Source: Crocinitomicaceae bacterium (lineage in GTDB: Bacteria; Bacteroidota; Bacteroidia; Flavobacteriales_G; Salibacteraceae). From it: 64,000 bases of DNA. Position 1 is the first letter of the stretch, and every line of letters begins with the position of its first letter. Position numbers and translations under genes: made by a program. The notes beneath the pieces were generated by a model. That model was not told where the DNA came from and did no database searches. It was given only the letters and a program-made list of their open reading frames with translations. The stretch spans positions 62,001 to 126,000 of the forward strand of contig PAVO01000030.1 in NCBI GenBank assembly GCA_002713215.1. The letters run 5' to 3'. Of the stretch, positions 1 to 7,854 are shown piece after piece.

Positions 1-1168
1 TTTCACACGATAGGACATTACCATCAGCAGAACAAATGTCGTTTGATTCGACTACAGCGTCAGTGTAAGCAGCATCAAGACGAACTTGTGCTTTTACTTT
101 ATCAACAACCGCATTGGTATTGTTGGTGAATGTCACATTGATGTACGTTGTAGTTTCATCACTTGCGTTCTCGTCCAGCGTTGCAGTAGCTTGCAAGTCG
201 ATAACCTGACCTTCGCCACGACACCAGCCCATATCACACAGCATGAATGCAGCCATACCCATATCCTGAACACGTGCAGCACTTGAACGCATTAGCTGAG
301 CAGGTTGCAGGGAGTCAGCAAGGTGTCCACCCACTTGACCATCCCATTTGCCATTGGTTGGTGTAGCAAACATTTCAAGGTAAGTCTGGCTGTTCCAGAT
401 TTGAGAGCCACCAGCTAATTCTGCATCTGCGGCGTCTTGTGTCGCATCAGAGCCAAGATAAAGCAAACCGTCAATGCTCATGCCTGCTTCTTCTTTTTCG
501 TCCAGAGACGCACTGTCATAAGCAGAAATGCCGCCATCATGATCGTGATACCACATGCCTTTTGACATATGAGAAGGGGTAGAGCTGCGTTCTGGGATGC
601 AGTCACCTAAACAGCTTGATTCTGTGAATCCGTAATAGTGAACTAGTTCATGGTAAACGATAGAGTAAAACTCTGGTTGACCGCTTGATTCCACAATGTC
701 TGACTGAGGGTTGTTAGCATAGTCAGCAAACATGGTTTCACCATACGATTCATCAGCTTCGTACTTGCCAGAAGTACCCGTTAATGTGTCGATGATGATT
801 TTTGGAAAATTACGGCCAGCTTCCAATGAGCCAGTTGGATCTAATGCTGCAACCTCGGCTCTTACCTCAGTAAGTACAGGGCCAAGTGTCAGCGCATCGT
901 AACCAGCGTTGTTCTGGAACTTAACGTCCCAATAGAAAGTTTGATCAGTGTTGAACTGAAGTGATACGGCGCGAGCAACGTGCTCAATCGCATCTTTACG
1001 GAACTGACCAAGAGAAACCTCTGTGCCATTGTCCAGTGTAATCATCTTAGGGTCGTTAACACCCGCGTTTTCGTCATCAAGGTATTTAATTTCAACAGGC
1101 GTTGTTACTGCCATTGCACCAAACGATACGCTAAGTGCTAGAATAGAAAGTGATTTACGTACTGACAT
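1..1168 (-). CDS. Secreted zinc metallopeptidase (C-terminus beyond window)
   Basis: Reading from ATG at 1168 the frame stays open to the window edge, giving about 389 residues. The start is MSVRKS followed by a hydrophobic stretch ending in GAMA, a Sec signal peptide. Near residues 173-177 is HELVH, followed by YYGF, the HExxH zinc site of a metzincin-like protease. A later CDMGWCRGEG segment precedes an Ig/CARDB-like beta-rich region that runs off the edge. It is predicted to be exported and to cut protein outside the cell. The start codon is preceded by GGGGAAACC, the start signal common to this element, and by an operator-type promoter at 1212-1252. The substrate and exact peptidase family are not known. 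Confidence 0.8.
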   Translation of the reverse strand, partial: MSVRKSLSILALSVSFGAMAVTTPVEIKYLDDENAGVNDPKMITLDNGTEVSLGQFRKDAIEHVARAVSLQFNTDQTFYWDVKFQNNAGYDALTLGPVLTEVRAEVAALDPTGSLEAGRNFPKIIIDTLTGTSGKYEADESYGETMFADYANNPQSDIVESSGQPEFYSIVYHELVHYYGFTESSCLGDCIPERSSTPSHMSKGMWYHDHDGGISAYDSASLDEKEEAGMSIDGLLYLGSDATQDAADAELAGGSQIWNSQTYLEMFATPTNGKWDGQVGGHLADSLQPAQLMRSSAARVQDMGMAAFMLCDMGWCRGEGQVIDLQATATLDENASDETTTYINVTFTNNTNAVVDKVKAQVRLDAAYTDAVVESNDICSADGNVLSCE

Positions 1169-1211
1169 ATTGGTTTCCCCGTGTTAAATATTGTCATGTC
1201 GATTTATATTC

Positions 1212-1252
1212 ATCATACCATGATGAAATAATAAAACAACAGTTTTGTTGTT
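1212..1252 (-). promoter_or_regulatory. Operator-promoter for metallopeptidase
   Basis: Palindrome AACAAC-AGTTTT-GTTGTT at 1235-1252. On the minus strand TTGTTT (1234-1239) and TATGAT (1212-1217, preceded by TGG) are 16 bp apart. It is one of about 30 near-identical sites. Confidence 0.8.
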
Positions 1253-1294
1253 ATAATTGATTAAAAATTGAAATATTTTAACGGAAGCTACTAG

Positions 1295-1534
1295 TTAAGC
1301 GTTTAGCTCTCTCGGTGCATCATCAGAATGGTCGTTCATTTGCTCATTCCACAGCCCAGCGTTATCCCTTTCAAATTTTAGTGGGAACTCTTCTGGGTAT
1401 CGGCTATTCATATCAAGCCAATATTCATGAAACGATGTAATTCGTTGGTAGCCGTCAGCGACAGCTTGCTCAATATTGACACTGCCGTCTTCGCTAGGGG
1501 CAGGGGTGTGTTCAATTGCAATGGCAAGTGACAT
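1295..1534 (-). CDS. Hypothetical protein, 79 aa
   Basis: Unrecognised small acidic protein. The ATG at 1534 overlaps the TGA of the preceding 56-aa gene (TGATG), so the two are probably translationally coupled; an upstream GTG at 1552 is possible but would overlap that gene. Last gene of the operon whose upstream part is disrupted by the TnpB element. The sequence has several Trp/Tyr residues (EYWLDM, GLWNEQM) and no signal peptide or membrane segment, so it is probably cytoplasmic. Confidence 0.65.
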   Translation of the reverse strand: MSLAIAIEHTPAPSEDGSVNIEQAVADGYQRITSFHEYWLDMNSRYPEEFPLKFERDNAGLWNEQMNDHSDDAPRELNA

Positions 1535-1704
1535 CAACGTAGGGTGTAGCACAAACGTGTCATCAATGGGGCGCCTGGCTCACCATCACAATCGCCAAGA
1601 ACACTGACTCGATCACCTTCAATGAGAAGTTTTTTAGGGTGGTTTGATTCGCCATGCTGGTTGATTGACCAGATCTGCCCATTATCATCAATAAAGTACG
1701 ACAT
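1534..1704 (-). CDS. Small hypothetical protein, 56 aa
   Basis: Short frame starting MSYFIDDNGQIWSIN at ATG 1704, preceded by AAAGGTAG at a suitable distance. It ends in TGA overlapping the ATG of the next gene. The N-terminus resembles a small beta-rich domain with a Trp and a DDNGQ turn. Its place between two small genes with tight spacing supports it as a real operon member. Function unknown. Confidence 0.6.
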   Translation of the reverse strand: MSYFIDDNGQIWSINQHGESNHPKKLLIEGDRVSVLGDCDGEPGAPLMTRLCYTLR

Positions 1705-1720
1705 AAACTACCTTTAAGAG

Positions 1721-1933
1721 CTATAGAACGCCAGAAACAGTGAGTGCTTCTTCTAATTCATCGAGCACTGCGTCAATGTTACCGCCAGCACGACGGATTA
1801 TAATGGCCTGAGCAGCATGAGCAATAACATCAGATGCTTGCGCTGTAGAGATTTCCATTGAGTGAGTATTAACGGCATTGCCATCGTTATCAAATTCGTT
1901 AAGCGTGATATCAATTTTATCGTTCTGGCTCAT
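1721..1933 (-). CDS. Hypothetical protein, 70 aa
   Basis: Starts MSQNDKIDITLNEF at ATG 1933. A TTG start at 2002 would add a hydrophobic stretch ending in LASC, resembling a lipoprotein signal but lacking the positive N-terminus, so the ATG is preferred. The protein is acidic, with a helical C-terminal half rich in Ala and Glu (AVLDELEEAL). It lies in the run of small genes 2214-1295, all on the minus strand with short gaps. Function unknown. Confidence 0.6.
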   Translation of the reverse strand: MSQNDKIDITLNEFDNDGNAVNTHSMEISTAQASDVIAHAAQAIIIRRAGGNIDAVLDELEEALTVSGVL

Positions 1934-1992
1934 GGGTTGAGTTACCTTTGTTTGGAGAATAACGGGCCCGCAGGATGCGAGGCCGAATAAAA

Positions 1993-2214
1993 TTAGTGAC
2001 AAAAATCGTAGTAGCGTTCGCGGTGGTCAAGCATTAATCCGCCTGTTCTTGATTTGCGCCAACGCCCCGTTTCAGCAGACTTGTAAACGCGCTCCCACTT
2101 ATCACCATTTAGGCGCCATCGTGATGTACAGCCTTCAGGGTTGCGAGAGTATTCGTACTTTTGACACTCGCTCATGCCATTTTTGTCAGTGCGGGTATAG
2201 TTATCTTCCTGCAC
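1993..2214 (-). CDS. Hypothetical basic protein, probably 5'-truncated by the TnpB element
   Basis: The frame begins five bases inside the right end of the TnpB element, with GTG at 2214; an internal ATG at 2175 lacks a good ribosome-binding site. The protein is basic with many aromatic residues (SRWRLNGDKWERVYK, ETGRWRKS). No clear start signal precedes it, and the degenerate operator expected for this operon lies on the far side of the insertion at 3639-3656. It was probably the first gene of this operon and lost its promoter link, or part of its 5' end, to the insertion. Confidence 0.5.
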   Translation of the reverse strand: MQEDNYTRTDKNGMSECQKYEYSRNPEGCTSRWRLNGDKWERVYKSAETGRWRKSRTGGLMLDHRERYYDFCH

Positions 2215-2218
2215 TACA

Positions 2219-2330
2219 GTGAACTACCCAGCGACATCGCTTCACTCTGATCACTGGGCTTCTACAGTCTAGCTTAAAAGCTAGGCTGCGTCTTTTTTCT
2301 CAGATCCACAACCCAACTTCTATAATTTGA
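2219..2330 (-). ncRNA. Probable omega RNA (guide-scaffold RNA) of TnpB
   Basis: In this family the RNA that guides TnpB comes from the 3' end of tnpB through the right end. Here the stretch holds two hairpins (CTAGCTT-AAAGCTAG near 2270 and CCCAG...CTGGG at 2227-2258) and ends GGGTAGTTCAC. The guide would be the bases just beyond 2219. Inferred from family architecture; not shown by expression. Confidence 0.45.
2227..2258. repeat. Right-end hairpin of TnpB element
   Basis: Imperfect palindrome with stem CCCAG/CTGGG and a long partly paired interior; it matches the left-end hairpin at 3577-3608 at most positions. Confidence 0.7.
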
Positions 2331-3507
2331 AGACTTTCGTTTTAATGGATTGTTTCTGCTGAGATGTGGGCATTACCCTTGCGACGATCCCCGCCGCAAT
2401 TAAATCTAATTCACCCGTTTTAGCGATACTTTTAGCCGCTGAAAAGTCTCGGTTTTGGTGCGCTCCGCAAGCTACACAAGTGAAGTGTCTTTCGTTCAAT
2501 GTTAAAACATAGCGTTGTCCACATTCTGAGCAAATTCCTGTGGATTTTTCGAACCGACCAATTTCATGATAGAGCTTACCGTCTAACTCAGCTTTGTATT
2601 TTGAAAACTGAGTTATCAGTCCCATTACGTTATCGGCAACCATGCTGCCATTGAACTTTTGCATCGCTTTTACGTTTAAATCTTCGAACACTAAAATATC
2701 ATTTTCATTGGTTATCTGTCGTGAAATTTTGTGCGCAAAGTCGAGCCTTTGCCTTGAGATTTTACCGTGTAGTTTATTGATGCGTTGTTTTGTTTTGTGC
2801 CAACGATTTGAGCCTTTAGTTCGACGCGCAAGCTGACGTTGCAATTGATTTAGCTTTTCTTTTGACTGTTTTAAAAACTTCGGATTATCGGCCACAAATC
2901 CGTTCGAACCAACCACCGTTTGCTTTGAGTTGATATCAAAACCAGTGATCTTTTCCAAAACCTGTTTAGCCGTTTTACACTCTACTTCCTGAGTGATACT
3001 ACATTCCCATTTGCCGTGACGATATTGAATGGTTACGGTCTTGATTTTGCTCGCAAGTCCACGATGCAAAACGATTGGCACTTTACCGACCTTCGGAATA
3101 CTGATGGTGCCATTTTCAATTCGAATACAGTTGGAATTGTTGACGGCGCGGAAGCTGTCATTATGAAGCTTTTTCTTTTTGTATGAGATTTTATGTTTCG
3201 GGAAGCGCTGCAATCGACCTTTAGAAAAGGCGTTTTTTATCGCTATTTCTAAGTCACGAGCAACCTGTTGAGCTGCCGCTGAATCAAAAGATTTGAGCCA
3301 CGCAAACTCATCGAATGGCTTCAATTCCTTTAGAAGCGAAGCCATATCTTTGTAAAACAAAAATGTTTTATCATACTCATATCGACGCACATTTTCAGAC
3401 AACAACAGATTCCAAATGCCTCGCGCTGACGCACCAAACTCAATGAGCTTAACTTCTTGTTCTGGCGTAGGGTTTAGCCTGTAGTTATATCTGAGCGTCT
3501 TTTTCAT
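2320..3507 (-). CDS. tnpB: TnpB RNA-guided nuclease
   Basis: Protein of 395 aa, the usual TnpB length. RuvC-like catalytic residues are intact: D191 (TGFDINS), E275 (LVFEDLN) and D354 (HQNRDFSAAKS). A zinc finger with C326-x2-C329 and C344-x2-C347 sits between the last two. The N-terminus (RYNYRLNPTPEQ) is the typical helix-turn-helix start. TnpB proteins are RNA-guided DNA endonucleases that recut empty donor sites and keep the element in place, and are the ancestors of Cas12. The gene looks active; no tnpA partner is adjacent. Confidence 0.95.
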   Translation of the reverse strand: MKKTLRYNYRLNPTPEQEVKLIEFGASARGIWNLLLSENVRRYEYDKTFLFYKDMASLLKELKPFDEFAWLKSFDSAAAQQVARDLEIAIKNAFSKGRLQRFPKHKISYKKKKLHNDSFRAVNNSNCIRIENGTISIPKVGKVPIVLHRGLASKIKTVTIQYRHGKWECSITQEVECKTAKQVLEKITGFDINSKQTVVGSNGFVADNPKFLKQSKEKLNQLQRQLARRTKGSNRWHKTKQRINKLHGKISRQRLDFAHKISRQITNENDILVFEDLNVKAMQKFNGSMVADNVMGLITQFSKYKAELDGKLYHEIGRFEKSTGICSECGQRYVLTLNERHFTCVACGAHQNRDFSAAKSIAKTGELDLIAAGIVARVMPTSQQKQSIKTKVFKL

Positions 3508-3576
3508 ATACTGTATAGACTACTGGATAAGAATATGTTATCAACGATAAGTTTCTGAGAAGACGTCGATTCATCC

Positions 3577-3608
3577 CCCCGCGACATTGCTTCGCTCTGA
3601 TCACGGGG
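3577..3608. repeat. Left-end hairpin of TnpB element
   Basis: Stem CCCCG/CGGGG around the same interior as the right-end hairpin (CGACATTGCTTCGCTCTGATCA). This is the expected TnpA recognition structure. Confidence 0.7.
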
Positions 3609-3638
3609 TTTTCTCGACGATTTTCGATAAAAACGAAA

Positions 3639-3656
3639 AACAACATTTTTGCTGTG
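3639..3656 (-). promoter_or_regulatory. Degenerate operator separated from its operon by TnpB element
   Basis: AACAAC-ATTTTT-GCTGTG, two mismatches from the consensus. No good -10 follows at 16-17 bp because the element begins there. Probably the original promoter of the 2214-1295 operon. Confidence 0.5.
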
Positions 3657-3668
3657 AAAGTGTAAGAT

Positions 3669-4622
3669 TTACCGTGGTGGTAATGCGTAACGGTTCTTTC
3701 CCTTTTTGCGGCGCTGTCCAGCAATAGGGTAGTTAGGTTCTTTTGGCCCGCGAAGGTCCGTTATACCTAATTCATCCAGACGACAACGCTTAATAAGGTT
3801 CATCTGGCTTTCCAGAGATAGACCTCCTATTGGTGGAAACAAATCTCTACTCAACTCATCTTCAGTGGTTGTTACCACGGTGATCCCACGGTGCTTTTCA
3901 CTCAGGATTTCAAGCAATTCGGATGAAACGCCGCAACCTGGGCCGCCGAACAAAGCAACTTTGAGTTCAGGTTGATCAGGTGCTCGGGAAATACGTTCTT
4001 CACCCAGTGGAAATTGTTCCATTGAACGGATCATATCACTACTCACTTTGAATTTAATCGAAAGGGTAGTGATGGCGTCTTGTAGGTCGTTTGCTTTCAG
4101 TTCCACGTTTAGTCCCGATGACATTGTGAAAATGTACTGAAATTTAGGCTCTGATGTATCATAGATATCATCGAAGTCGATTTTAAGCGTGCCATACTCA
4201 TCACCCGTTTTTGTGCATGTCACTTTGATGAAATGATTACCTGTGCCGTCCATTAGCGACGTAGGAGTCAATGTGTAATCTTCACGCTCAAATAGTTTCA
4301 CTGCATAGTGAACAGATAGCTCATCAAAAATATCCATGTTATCGCTAGAGAGTGTTACATAGTTCCACAGATTGATGTGCATCGCTTGTAGGTGAGACAG
4401 GTTCTTGCTGGTGATTGTGGGTGGCAAAAACGACTCGTCTGACTGGATGTGCCCAGAGATGAACTTACGAATGGCGCCAATGTCACCAGAATTGATAGTA
4501 TCAAATTGCGAGGGTGATACGGTAAAAGTTTGATTGTTACCGGGACCGATTACACTTACGGTTTGTGTGTCAGTATCAAGCGAGAACATAGTGTTGGTAT
4601 GTGAACCAATAGCAAAAATCAT
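3669..4622 (-). CDS. Hypothetical protein with degenerate P-loop-like motif, 317 aa
   Basis: Unrecognised soluble protein. At about residues 225-232 it has FGGPGCGVSSE, preceded by a hydrophobic strand (KVAL) and followed by a strand ending TVVTTTEDE. This resembles the beta1/P-loop/beta2 region of a nucleotide kinase but lacks the Walker lysine. The C-terminus is very basic (GQRRKKGKNRYALPPR). It lies 42 bases downstream of the gene ending at 4665 and is probably co-transcribed from the 5391-5432 promoter. A nucleotide-binding role is only a guess. Confidence 0.7.
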   Translation of the reverse strand: MIFAIGSHTNTMFSLDTDTQTVSVIGPGNNQTFTVSPSQFDTINSGDIGAIRKFISGHIQSDESFLPPTITSKNLSHLQAMHINLWNYVTLSSDNMDIFDELSVHYAVKLFEREDYTLTPTSLMDGTGNHFIKVTCTKTGDEYGTLKIDFDDIYDTSEPKFQYIFTMSSGLNVELKANDLQDAITTLSIKFKVSSDMIRSMEQFPLGEERISRAPDQPELKVALFGGPGCGVSSELLEILSEKHRGITVVTTTEDELSRDLFPPIGGLSLESQMNLIKRCRLDELGITDLRGPKEPNYPIAGQRRKKGKNRYALPPR

Positions 4623-4664
4623 AAAACATCCAATAGAGGGAGCGACCTCCCTCTTGTAATCAAA

Positions 4665-5354
4665 TTAATCTTTTAAACCCATAATGCCCGTTAACTTGCT
4701 CTGTAAAGTATGCAAACGCTCTCGCGAGATACCTTGGCGAACAATTTCACCAAAGGACATTGGGTTGTTTAAGTGTGTGTAAGCGATGCCAGCCATGAGC
4801 GGTAATTCAACGCCTTCATAGCGTTCATACTTAGCTTTAAGTGCGCGAAGTTCTGCTAGCTCATCTTTGTTGATAAGGTCCAAATTGGCACGCTCAAGTG
4901 ATTCTTTGGCATTATCAATTTTTTCTCTGTGAACACACTCTGTCAGTTCGCGGTAAGACTCAATGCTGCCCTTTTTCGCAACTTCTTTAATGTTCGCAAT
5001 GATGTCAGCAATGTCACCTTCGGCGAATTTAGGATCGGTCACCTTTTCTGGGAATGATACATGCTCATCCGCATCAAACTCGATGTAACAGTGGTCGTCG
5101 TTGTTGTGTGCTTCTTCATCTGGGTGAGTTATCGGTGCACTGGTCGCTAAATCGTACATGGCTGGAACCATTTCATCTGAGTTGATTGAGCGCAGCGCTT
5201 CCATGATGTCATCTTCAGAGATACTGTTGGCGTTGCTGTAGTCGTAATCTTCGCTTTGCTTCCAGTTGGCGCCGTCGCGGTAGCACATTTTAAGGCGTAC
5301 TGTGGTTGGGATCGATACATTTGGTGCTGAGTTAGTTGTGCTTTCTGTCATCAT
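4665..5354 (-). CDS. Hypothetical acidic protein, 229 aa
   Basis: The start is the first of two ATGs (MMTESTTN) directly behind ACACAGGGGAAAC, the start signal used across this element; the open frame extends to 5405 but would overrun the promoter. The middle is acidic (DDHCYIEFDADEH) and the C-terminal half is helical with a coiled-coil-like segment (DELAELRALKAKYERYE). No export signal. Unrecognised. First gene of an operon with the 317-aa gene. Confidence 0.75.
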   Translation of the reverse strand: MMTESTTNSAPNVSIPTTVRLKMCYRDGANWKQSEDYDYSNANSISEDDIMEALRSINSDEMVPAMYDLATSAPITHPDEEAHNNDDHCYIEFDADEHVSFPEKVTDPKFAEGDIADIIANIKEVAKKGSIESYRELTECVHREKIDNAKESLERANLDLINKDELAELRALKAKYERYEGVELPLMAGIAYTHLNNPMSFGEIVRQGISRERLHTLQSKLTGIMGLKD

Positions 5355-5390
5355 GTTTCCCCTGTGTTGATGAACTATTTCAATAGGATC

Positions 5391-5432
5391 ATTATGCCAA
5401 ATCACACACGCAAAAACAACACTTTTGTTGTT
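5391..5432 (-). promoter_or_regulatory. Operator-promoter
   Basis: AACAAC-ACTTTT-GTTGTT at 5415-5432, -35 TTGTTT at 5414-5419, 17-bp spacer, -10 CATAAT at 5391-5396. Confidence 0.8.
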
Positions 5433-5467
5433 TAATATCTAAATTATTTTTAAGATGTCTAAAAGAA

Positions 5468-5494
5468 AAGCCCGAGCCACAAGGGTTCAGGCTT
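5468..5494 (-). terminator. Rho-independent terminator
   Basis: Hairpin AAGCCTGA/TCGGGCTT followed by TTC TTTT on the minus strand, below the gene ending at 5537. Confidence 0.6.
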
Positions 5495-5536
5495 ATTTTG
5501 AATGTCTAAACTCACTCTAAATGTCTAAAGTGATAT

Positions 5537-5884
5537 TTAACAAAGTGTTGATGACTTTGCGATCTGTCTTAGTTGTTCTTCGTCGGTAACCTGGGTCAAC
5601 TCAAGGTCCAGTAACGAGCGGACGTCGAACTTAGGTTGGCGTGACAGGCGTGAGCCAATATAGCCGTACTCGGTCGCAGCAACCTCAACATTCTCTTTGT
5701 CGATGGTGCTGATCTCTTCCGCCTTGTAATAACGGTCCTTATCATCAAAATGTAGGGTAAATATATCCCCATTGAACACTGGCTTGTCCGTTTGGAAAGT
5801 GACGACGCCACCGCGAAGACCTGATGTACGACGAACGCGAGGGTTAGGCGAACCTTTTGATATTTCTGAACTGATGATTTTCAA
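5537..5884 (-). CDS. Hypothetical protein, 115 aa
   Basis: The frame begins with TTG (MKIISSEISKG); AAGGA lies about 10 bases upstream and an in-frame ATG is absent nearby, so a rare start is likely. The N-terminal half is beta-rich (GGVVTFQTDKPVFNGDIFTLHFDDKDRYYKAEEI), the C-terminal part is an acidic helix. Third gene of the 6802-5537 operon, ending before a terminator. Function unknown. Confidence 0.65.
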   Translation of the reverse strand: MKIISSEISKGSPNPRVRRTSGLRGGVVTFQTDKPVFNGDIFTLHFDDKDRYYKAEEISTIDKENVEVAATEYGYIGSRLSRQPKFDVRSLLDLELTQVTDEEQLRQIAKSSTLC

Positions 5885-5920
5885 ATTACATTATCCTTAT
5901 GTTAAGGGAGGGAGGGCCTC

Positions 5921-6127
5921 CTATGTGATTGCTTTGACTTTGCGGTCAGTTTTAAATTCTGCACCTACTGGCTCCGCTTCAGTGACACTGGCGTGCAGAT
6001 AGCCATAGTTGGCCTTCTCGCCATTAGCCCAGCTTTCAACAGCTTCTTGGGTACCTAATACGCGGTATTCTTCATTGCCAGACTGACCAACGAGGTCGAC
6101 ATCAAACCAAGCTTGTGATTGTTCCAT
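5921..6127 (-). CDS. Hypothetical protein, 68 aa
   Basis: Starts MEQSQAWFDVDLVGQSGNEEYRV, with AAGGAAAC six bases before the ATG. The repeated strand-like pattern and length suggest one small beta-sheet domain. Middle gene of a three-gene operon, 9 bases from the gene upstream. Function unknown. Confidence 0.65.
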   Translation of the reverse strand: MEQSQAWFDVDLVGQSGNEEYRVLGTQEAVESWANGEKANYGYLHASVTEAEPVGAEFKTDRKVKAIT

Positions 6128-6136
6128 AGTGTTTCC

Positions 6137-6802
6137 TTAATACTCTGCTTTGATTAAAAGGCCATTTACCATGATGGGCTTATAGCGCTGTGCATAGGTG
6201 CAAGGGGTCATAACCTCAACGCGATCACTCCAGAATTTATCGAAGCAATGAGATGAGCGAACAGGGTTTGCACTACGAATGCGCTGTGCATGACCGTCTT
6301 TGAATGTTTCATTGATGTTGAGATTGTCACTGTCGTCCCATAATCCAATGACGTGGGCGTAGTGATAAGTAGTTTTAATGCCGTGAAAGTAGTGCTCGTA
6401 AAAGTCGAGCAAAGACTTATAAACCAGCTCTTCTTGATCTGCGATGGTGACGTTTACTTGGCCGTTCGCCTCAATGAGCCCGTGGACTTTGCCATCAAGC
6501 TCGAACTCGCCAGAACGAGATTCAAATTCAAACAGAAAATAGCCGATTTTCGGGTGGTTGTTAAATGTCTCTTTGTCAGTGTTGGCAAAGAAATTTTCGA
6601 TACCGCGTTTTACAACGTCGATTGAGCAGTGAAAGTACGTCCGAGTAATATTGGATTGAAGCTCGTCAATACGGGCGTTCCATTGGCGTTCAAGATCTGT
6701 CGGGTCGTCGCTGGTGATTGCGTAGCGTTCAATATTGGTTTGTAACTCTTGTTCCCGCTGACTGATGGTGATCAGTCCGCCAAATAGTGAAACGTCTATC
6801 AT
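6137..6802 (-). CDS. Hypothetical protein, 221 aa
   Basis: Begins MIDVSLFGGLITISQREQEL behind AGGGACACC. Soluble, with an N-terminal coiled-coil-like helix (REQELQTNIERYAITSDDPTDLERQ) and a C-terminal region with CFDKFWSDRVEVMTPCTY. No known family recognised. First gene of the operon driven by the 6836-6876 operator. Confidence 0.7.
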   Translation of the reverse strand: MIDVSLFGGLITISQREQELQTNIERYAITSDDPTDLERQWNARIDELQSNITRTYFHCSIDVVKRGIENFFANTDKETFNNHPKIGYFLFEFESRSGEFELDGKVHGLIEANGQVNVTIADQEELVYKSLLDFYEHYFHGIKTTYHYAHVIGLWDDSDNLNINETFKDGHAQRIRSANPVRSSHCFDKFWSDRVEVMTPCTYAQRYKPIMVNGLLIKAEY

Positions 6803-6835
6803 GGTGTCCCTAAGTGCGATAATTAATATGTAACC

Positions 6836-6876
6836 ATCATACCATAAAGGGGTGGCAAAACAACATATTTGTTGTT
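6836..6876 (-). promoter_or_regulatory. Operator-promoter
   Basis: AACAAC-ATATTT-GTTGTT at 6859-6876; TTGTTT, 16-bp spacer, TGG-TATGAT (-10 at 6836-6841). Confidence 0.8.
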
Positions 6877-6921
6877 TTTATTGTGATTTTAAGCCCATCG
6901 GTAGATGAGCTTTTTTAGGTA

Positions 6922-7104
6922 TTATTCAGCGTCGAGGTAATGGTCAATGTCTGCTTGAATTTTGTTTTTAATAACACCGTCAGAGATGTCGACATCGAGT
7001 CCATCGCCTTGGTAGGTGGCGCCGACCAGGCGCCCATCATCATCGTATTCAACAACGATGTCTGAGCCATCTATAGGGTGGTTTGCTTCAAAGTGGTTGC
7101 TCAT
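6922..7104 (-). CDS. Hypothetical protein, 60 aa
   Basis: The start MSNHFEANHPIDGSD is fixed by AGGAGGT six bases upstream; the open frame runs further 5' but that part overlaps the preceding gene. Small, strongly acidic (VVEYDDDGRLVGATY, ADIDHYLDAE). It follows the 235-aa gene by 8 bases and ends its operon. Function unknown. Confidence 0.7.
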   Translation of the reverse strand: MSNHFEANHPIDGSDIVVEYDDDGRLVGATYQGDGLDVDISDGVIKNKIQADIDHYLDAE

Positions 7105-7112
7105 GGGACCTC

Positions 7113-7820
7113 CTAATCGCCCATATGGGATAGTTCGTGCCTGACGTATTCCATTAGTAATTCTTTGCGGTAGTCTTTGTCCCCCTCTTTCCAACAATCG
7201 AAAAAACCTTCATCAGAGAAGAACATACCTGCATTATCGCCAGAGTCTTGTCCAAGCGTATTCTGAATTTGATTGATAGCAAAGTTAAATAAGTCAGATT
7301 CGACATCAATTGCATCAGGGAGCATATCAACAGCGAAGTCAATTGCGTCTCTAAGGGAGAGTGTTATCGTCGTTGTTCTACGGTTATACAACCCAATAAC
7401 ACGAATGGCAGTTGCAATAACATGGCTTATCACCATTTCATCTCCGAAAGAATCGAAATTCGGTTCGAAGTCTTGCATGTTACTGTTGTACTGCTCATAC
7501 ACTCGACTTAGGATTTCTCGTTCCTGCGGGGAAAATAGAAACTCTGGGGAATTTTCCTTTGAACCGCTCCAGTCTTGGCAAATGCGAGAACCCATGTACT
7601 TAGCATGTTGGGTAAGACTACCAACCACTTCGTGCATGAGATAATCAGTATCATCGATGATGCGTTTCGGGTAACCATCGTCCTTTCGAGATAAGATCTC
7701 AGCGAGACGCCCGTTTTGCGCGTGTGTCATTATAATACTTGCGCAAAGGAATACTTTTTGGATGAGCCCTGTATCGAACAGTAGCGCATCGTACGGGTTC
7801 TTTTTAATTATGCGAGCCAT
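7113..7820 (-). CDS. Hypothetical protein, 235 aa
   Basis: Starts MARIIKKNPYDALLFD behind GAAGG. Mostly helical, with several conserved-looking aromatic and acidic patches (HAKYMGSRICQDW, SDEGFFDCWKEGDKDYRKE) and a C-terminal EYVRHELSHMGD. That last segment contains HELSH, which matches HExxH, but with no other protease feature it may be chance. Second gene of the operon starting at 8310. Confidence 0.65.
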   Translation of the reverse strand: MARIIKKNPYDALLFDTGLIQKVFLCASIIMTHAQNGRLAEILSRKDDGYPKRIIDDTDYLMHEVVGSLTQHAKYMGSRICQDWSGSKENSPEFLFSPQEREILSRVYEQYNSNMQDFEPNFDSFGDEMVISHVIATAIRVIGLYNRRTTTITLSLRDAIDFAVDMLPDAIDVESDLFNFAINQIQNTLGQDSGDNAGMFFSDEGFFDCWKEGDKDYRKELLMEYVRHELSHMGD

Positions 7821-7854
7821 ATGTTTACACCTTCTTTAACGGCGGAGTGTGACC

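Larger units (their letters stand above)
2219..3627 (-). mobile_element. IS200/IS605-type element carrying only tnpB
   Basis: A tnpB gene is flanked by two related imperfect hairpins: 2227-2258 at the 3' side and 3577-3608 at the 5' side, both containing CGACAT(C/T)GCTTC(A/G)CTCTGATCA. The right end reads GGGTAGTTCAC (ending at 2219), typical of RE ends in this family. The left boundary near 3627 is inferred from a TTTAT target-like pentamer and is uncertain. No tnpA is present, so movement would need a TnpA elsewhere. Confidence 0.75.

Noticed and set aside
3485-3724. 79-aa minus-strand frame spanning the left end of the TnpB element
   Set aside because: Crosses the hairpin and the operator and overlaps the tnpB start; no support.
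5455-5529. Three copies of ATGTCTAAA
   Set aside because: Short, unevenly spaced and confined to one intergenic stretch by a terminator; too little to call a repeat family.
7113-7160. HELSH in the 235-aa protein as a metalloprotease site
   Set aside because: It is at the very C-terminus with no third ligand, signal peptide or other protease feature; likely chance.
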